From NCBI GenBank assembly GCA_035304385.1, contig DATGQD010000033.1:1-25086 (forward strand): a DNA stretch of 25,086 nt. The letters are read 5' to 3'. The translations under genes and the position numbers were made by a program. Position 1 is the first letter of the stretch. Every line of letters starts with the position of its first letter. The notes under the pieces were generated by a model. The model worked only from the letters and a program-made list of their open reading frames with translations. It was not told the origin of the DNA and did not search any database. The stretch is from ZC4RG29 sp035304385. Lineage in GTDB: Bacteria; Bacteroidota; Bacteroidia; Cytophagales; Cyclobacteriaceae. Shown here one piece after another: positions 22,135-25,086 of the stretch.

Positions 22135-22485
22135 AAAAATGTGGGCGAATTTACACATTCCAGCGATTCATCCGCGCGCAAGGCATGTTTTCGGGGCGAA
22201 TTCACGATTTTGTGATACGGGGAAGTTCGACCAACCCCGCCATCCGCCATTGGGCGATTTGGCCACAAAGTGTTGAAAAATGTCTTTGATGAATGGGGAA
22301 ATTATTCCACATTCCATAACGGCTATCCCTCGTTCGTAGAAAAATAGGGACATTTCCGCTCTGGCACTATTTTTCCATTTGGTGATAGCGTCTCACGACT
22401 GCCACGGGGAGAGGCAGAGGATCAGGCATCCGGAAAAGCTCCGGAGCGGGTTTTTACTGAGCGGAAACCAAACAACTTTAGTATA
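22135..22485. other. Intergenic region between divergent ppx-like and response-regulator genes
   Basis: This 351-nt stretch has no supported gene. It should hold both divergent promoters. Seen in it are a TTTG-N19-TGTCTTTG pair (22258-22288, +), a sigma-54-like TGGCAC-N5-TTCCA (22362-22377, +) and a hairpin TCCGGA (22429-22434)/TCCGGA (22440-22445) followed by GCGGGTTTTT, which looks terminator-like in the leader of the response regulator. Confidence 0.6.
22258..22288 (+). promoter_or_regulatory. Candidate promoter of the response-regulator gene
   Basis: TTTG at 22258-22261 and TGTCTTTG at 22281-22288 are 19 bp apart. The -33 is exact and the -7 differs from TAnnTTTG only at its second base. 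It would give a long leader of about 190 nt before the ATG at 22486. The long leader and the -7 mismatch lower confidence. Confidence 0.35.
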
Positions 22486-23874
22486 ATGGAACGAATACTG
22501 GTGATTGACGATGATCAGGACATATGCAGCCTGTTGTCGAGATTCCTGAGTAAGAATGGATATGAGGTGGACACTGCCTCAAGCGGTGCTGATGCGCTGA
22601 AGCTGCTGCGAACCAAGAGTTACACCCTGGTGCTTTGTGATTATCACCTATCCGACATGGATGGCGCCGACCTGTTACAGCGAATTAAGATACTGCAGCC
22701 GGCGGTACCTGTGGTCATCATTACCGGATATTCGGATGTGCGAACTGCTGTTCAAACATTCAAGTACGGCGCTTCTGACTATGTGGTAAAGCCGTTGTTG
22801 CCGGATGAGATCCTGATTACCATTCGCGAAGCCATCAATAAGAGCAATTCGAAGAGTCAGGCCTATAAGGAGGCGAGCGAGCAACGCAGGACGGCTCCGC
22901 GCGAAGATCGGTTTATCGTCGGTACCAGTCCCCAGGCGGAGACGGTTGAACGGTACATTAATCTGATTGCTCCGTCCGACATGTCGGTCATTATTACAGG
23001 CGACACAGGCACCGGTAAGGAATATGTTGCAGTAGCGATTCACGAACGCAGCAAGAGGGCGGGGAAGCCATTCGTCGCTATCGACTGCGGGGCGTTGTCC
23101 GAAGAATTAGTAGGCAGCGAATTGTTTGGTCATGTCAAGGGTTCATTCACCGGAGCGTTTACCGACAAGGCGGGAAGTTTCGAAACCGCCAACACAGGTA
23201 CGCTGTTCCTTGACGAAATCGGGAATCTGTCATACGAAAACCAGGCGAAACTTCTCCGGGTACTACAGGAGCGGAAGATCCGGCGAATAGGCAGTACGCG
23301 GGACATCGATATCGATGTTCGCATTCTTACTGCCACTAATGAAGATCTTCTTTCCGTGGTGAAGGCCGGAAGATTCCGTGAAGACTTGTACCACCGGCTC
23401 AATGAATTCAAGATTGAGCTCTCGCCCCTTCGCGAACGCAAAGGTGACATCATGATATTCGCCGAGCATTTCCTGAAGAAAGCCAATGCGGCATTGGGTA
23501 AGGACGTGAAGCTTACGAATAAGGAAGTCATCGAGAAGTTGAAGAACTACGCGTGGTACGGCAATCTTCGTGAACTCAATAATGTTATCAAGCGTGCGGT
23601 TCTGCTGTCTCCCGGAATGGAGATCACCCTCGAGTCGCTACCATACGAGATTATTTCACCGGAACCGGAATTTGCCGATACGCCGGGTACGGATCATATA
23701 TTTGAAATGGCACATCATAACCTTCTCAAATCCGTTTCGGGACGCGCCGAGCGGCAAGCCATCATCTCGACGCTGGAGAAAACCGGCTTCAACAAGACGA
23801 AGGCAGCTGAACTGCTGAAGATCGATCGCAAGACCTTGTACAACAAGCTCAAGGCATACGAGATCAATCTATAG
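22486..23874 (+). CDS. NtrC-type sigma-54-dependent response regulator
   Basis: This 462-aa regulator has a receiver domain (1-120) with Asp8/Asp9, phospho-acceptor Asp52, Thr80 and Lys102. An AAA+ domain (about 145-375) follows, with Walker A GDTGTGKE (172-179), GSFTGA (219-224) in place of the sigma-54-contacting GAFTGA, Walker B GTLFLDE (238-244) and REDLYHRL with the likely arginine finger. A Fis-type helix-turn-helix closes it (about 420-460, KTKAAELLKIDRKTLYNKL). It should activate sigma-54 promoters when phosphorylated. No histidine kinase is adjacent, so it is an orphan here and its signal is unknown. Confidence 0.95.
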   Translation: MERILVIDDDQDICSLLSRFLSKNGYEVDTASSGADALKLLRTKSYTLVLCDYHLSDMDGADLLQRIKILQPAVPVVIITGYSDVRTAVQTFKYGASDYVVKPLLPDEILITIREAINKSNSKSQAYKEASEQRRTAPREDRFIVGTSPQAETVERYINLIAPSDMSVIITGDTGTGKEYVAVAIHERSKRAGKPFVAIDCGALSEELVGSELFGHVKGSFTGAFTDKAGSFETANTGTLFLDEIGNLSYENQAKLLRVLQERKIRRIGSTRDIDIDVRILTATNEDLLSVVKAGRFREDLYHRLNEFKIELSPLRERKGDIMIFAEHFLKKANAALGKDVKLTNKEVIEKLKNYAWYGNLRELNNVIKRAVLLSPGMEITLESLPYEIISPEPEFADTPGTDHIFEMAHHNLLKSVSGRAERQAIISTLEKTGFNKTKAAELLKIDRKTLYNKLKAYEINL

Positions 23875-23894
23875 CATAACGTGAGCACTAAAAG

Positions 23895-23928
23895 AAAAAT
23901 GGAACCTTGCGGGGTTCCATTTTTTTTT
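23895..23928. terminator. Bidirectional intrinsic terminator
   Basis: AAAAATGGAACC (23895-23906) and GGTTCCATTTTT (23913-23924) are perfect complements around a TTGCGG loop. Nine T residues run from 23920 to 23928, and the A run on the left serves the minus strand. It lies between the convergent response-regulator and outer-membrane protein genes and can end both. Confidence 0.9.
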
Positions 23929-23970
23929 GAGCAGTTGTGTGTGCCACTGCCGCGGCGTCGATATCGGCGC

Positions 23971-24600
23971 TTATGGATTCAGATTCAGCGCCACGTATAC
24001 CTGCGCACAGGAGTTTTTGGCGTCGCCAAGTACCAGCTCTGCCGCATCGCTGTCGGCGATCTCTGAAAGCCCGTAGTTGTAACGCGCGCCGATCTGGACG
24101 GCGCCAAAGTTAAGTCCAACGCCACCGGTGAGCCCGAAGTCGAAAGACTTGAAGTTGTCACGGTCCAATTCCTCTGACGCTCCTCCGAGATCACCTTCCG
24201 TGTCTATGTTGGCGCCCAGGAGGTAGCTGAAGTAAGGCCCGACGTGGATCTCTGCAGCGTCACCCAGTTTGAATACAGCCAGTACCGGGAGTTCCAGGTA
24301 GTTGAGGTTGAATTTAACGGTCTGGTCGATAAGTCCGCCCCACTCGTTTTCTGATCCTTTCGTTGTATAGAGGAGTTCCGGTTGAATGGCAAACGTCTCC
24401 GTCGAAAAGATCTGGCCGTACACACCCACGTGAAAGCCCACACGTGCGTTTTCATCATCAACATCGTCGACATAGAGATTGCTCAGGTTCAGCCCTCCCT
24501 TTATGCCCATACGCCGATCTTGCGCTGTCGATGACATCACCACACCTGACAATAAAAGCATTGTCAGGATTCCCATCATGCATGTTTTCTTTTTGTTCAT
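23971..24600 (-). CDS. Outer-membrane beta-barrel protein (porin family)
   Basis: The 209-aa protein has a signal peptide, MNKKKTCMMGILTMLLLSGVVMSSTAQ, cut near residue 27. A small beta-barrel of the Bacteroidota OMP_b-brl type follows: GIKGGLNLSNLYVDD, RVGFHVGVYGQIFSTETFAIQPELLYTTKG, LNYLELPVLAVFKL, IHVGPYFSYLLGANI, FDFGLTGGVGLNFGAVQIGARYNYGL and the final VYVALNLNP. The LNYLELP motif is common in this family. It is probably monocistronic, with the 23895-23928 terminator after it. No ligand or function can be assigned. Confidence 0.88.
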   Translation of the reverse strand: MNKKKTCMMGILTMLLLSGVVMSSTAQDRRMGIKGGLNLSNLYVDDVDDENARVGFHVGVYGQIFSTETFAIQPELLYTTKGSENEWGGLIDQTVKFNLNYLELPVLAVFKLGDAAEIHVGPYFSYLLGANIDTEGDLGGASEELDRDNFKSFDFGLTGGVGLNFGAVQIGARYNYGLSEIADSDAAELVLGDAKNSCAQVYVALNLNP

Positions 24601-25086
24601 ACGGATTGTTTTAAGTTAAATGTTCAACCACCTTGTGGTAAAATCATGCCAACCGCTCACCTTGCGCGGCTTCCGCATCTCCGCTAAATCCGGGCGGAAC
24701 CAATTCAACACTTGACGTGTATTTTTTTTCTAGATCGCCCACTGGCTATTTCTTACTGCCTGCTGTCCATGCCAACTGCTTACTACTACATTCCCCACTT
24801 CGTAGATGCGTATCCACACCTCATTTTACTTCTTCGCCTTAAACCGTCCCCTGAGCGGCTATTTGCAGATTGGTATGAAATTTCTAAACAGTATGGCAAG
24901 ACCAGCAACAGAATAAGACAGGCTGGGGTGTAGCGAAAGAATTCAAAGATCCCCTACGTGTTTCCCGTCTTCTATATATCCTTTCTGTTGGGTTTGGCTC
25001 GTATGACGGGGTAACACCTGGCCGCATTATCTGCTCTATCAGAAAACCTTGGAGGACCCATGACCTTCCATTCTGCTAACAGATTT
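24601..25086. other. Right-end non-coding region
   Basis: No gene I can support lies in these 486 nt. Seen are a small hairpin ACCAC-CTT-GTGGT (24627-24639) in the leader of the outer-membrane protein gene, a T8 run (24722-24729), and a degenerate heptamer repeat (24741-24788). Short open frames touch the right edge on both strands but have no recognisable content. The stretch is less GC-rich than the genes to its left. Confidence 0.6.
24741..24788. repeat. Degenerate ACTGCCT heptanucleotide repeat
   Basis: Units in phase are ACTGGCT (24741), ATTTCTT, ACTGCCT (24755), GCTGTCC (24762), a 6-nt ATGCCA, ACTGCTT (24775) and ACTACTA (24782). The 7-nt period holds with one 1-nt deletion. From memory, ACTGCC-type heptamer arrays are found between Bacteroidota genes; this looks like a decayed copy. 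Confidence 0.5.

Noticed and set aside
24712..24933. 73-codon open frame (+) in the right-end region
   Set aside because: It needs a TTG start, runs through the heptamer repeat, has biased Tyr/Leu/Pro composition at its start and shows no known motif.
24972..25085. Frame open for 37 codons from the right edge on the minus strand (ends at TAG 24974-24972)
   Set aside because: It could be the 3' end of a gene entering from the right, but no family is recognisable and 37 codons can be open by chance.
25051..25086. GGAGGA followed by CCC-ATG at 25060, resembling a ribosome-binding site and start
   Set aside because: Only nine codons lie in the window, the spacing is short (3 nt), and this phylum rarely uses Shine-Dalgarno sequences.
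24601..25086. Possible tRNA or small RNA gene in the right-end region
   Set aside because: No cloverleaf, no T-loop GTTCRA motif and no CCA-end context could be found; nothing supports an RNA gene.
1..25086. CRISPR arrays, insertion sequences, phage genes, toxin-antitoxin or defence systems
   Set aside because: No direct-repeat/spacer arrays, transposase motifs, paired terminal repeats or defence-family proteins are visible; all substantial frames are accounted for by housekeeping or envelope genes.

Overview
This window is chromosomal DNA from a member of the Bacteroidota, most likely a Cytophagales-type bacterium. The evidence is the gene content and order, A-rich translation starts that mostly lack Shine-Dalgarno sequences, several Bacteroidota-type promoter boxes (TTTG at -33, TAnnTTTG at -7), Bacteroidota-style outer-membrane beta-barrel proteins, and ribosomal proteins of the zinc-cysteine-free type. 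Coding density is very high up to about 14.7 kb and lower after that. The genus assignment is inference.

Region 1 (92-14751) is the fused S10-spc-alpha supercluster, all on the + strand: rplC, rplD, rplW, rplB, rpsS, rplV, rpsC, rplP, rpmC, rpsQ, rplN, rplX, rplE, rpsN, rpsH, rplF, rplR, rpsE, rpmD, rplO, secY, map, infA, rpmJ, rpsM, rpsK, rpsD, rpoA and rplQ. rpsJ, which normally comes first, must lie to the left. Many neighbours overlap or abut (TAATG, ATGA), so they are translationally coupled. The set builds both ribosomal subunits and adds the secretion channel core (SecY), N-terminal methionine removal (Map), initiation factor IF1 and the RNA polymerase alpha subunit. A good internal promoter lies before rpsH, a tandem octamer repeat sits between rplR and rpsE, and a strong intrinsic terminator closes the cluster after rplQ.

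Region 2 (14752-18274, + strand) holds carA (pyrimidine/arginine precursor synthesis), eno (glycolysis), a FtsB/DivIC-like division protein and a small outer-membrane beta-barrel protein. The carA promoter box lies only 8 nt from the start codon. A perfect 14-bp inverted repeat separates eno from the division gene.

Region 3 (18275-24600) is made of single genes in mixed orientation: a malate/L-lactate dehydrogenase-family oxidoreductase (-), a secreted DUF4139 (MuiA-like) protein (+), a Ppx/GppA phosphatase (-), an orphan NtrC-type sigma-54 response regulator (+) and an outer-membrane beta-barrel protein (-). Convergent pairs are separated by hairpins, the clearest at 23895-23928. The last ~490 bases hold no gene I can support, only a degenerate heptanucleotide repeat and low-coding sequence.

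I do not see a previously undescribed multi-gene system here. The interesting material is non-coding: dispersed palindromes, degenerate tandem repeats, promoter boxes placed unusually close to start codons, and hairpins immediately downstream of two ribosomal promoters.
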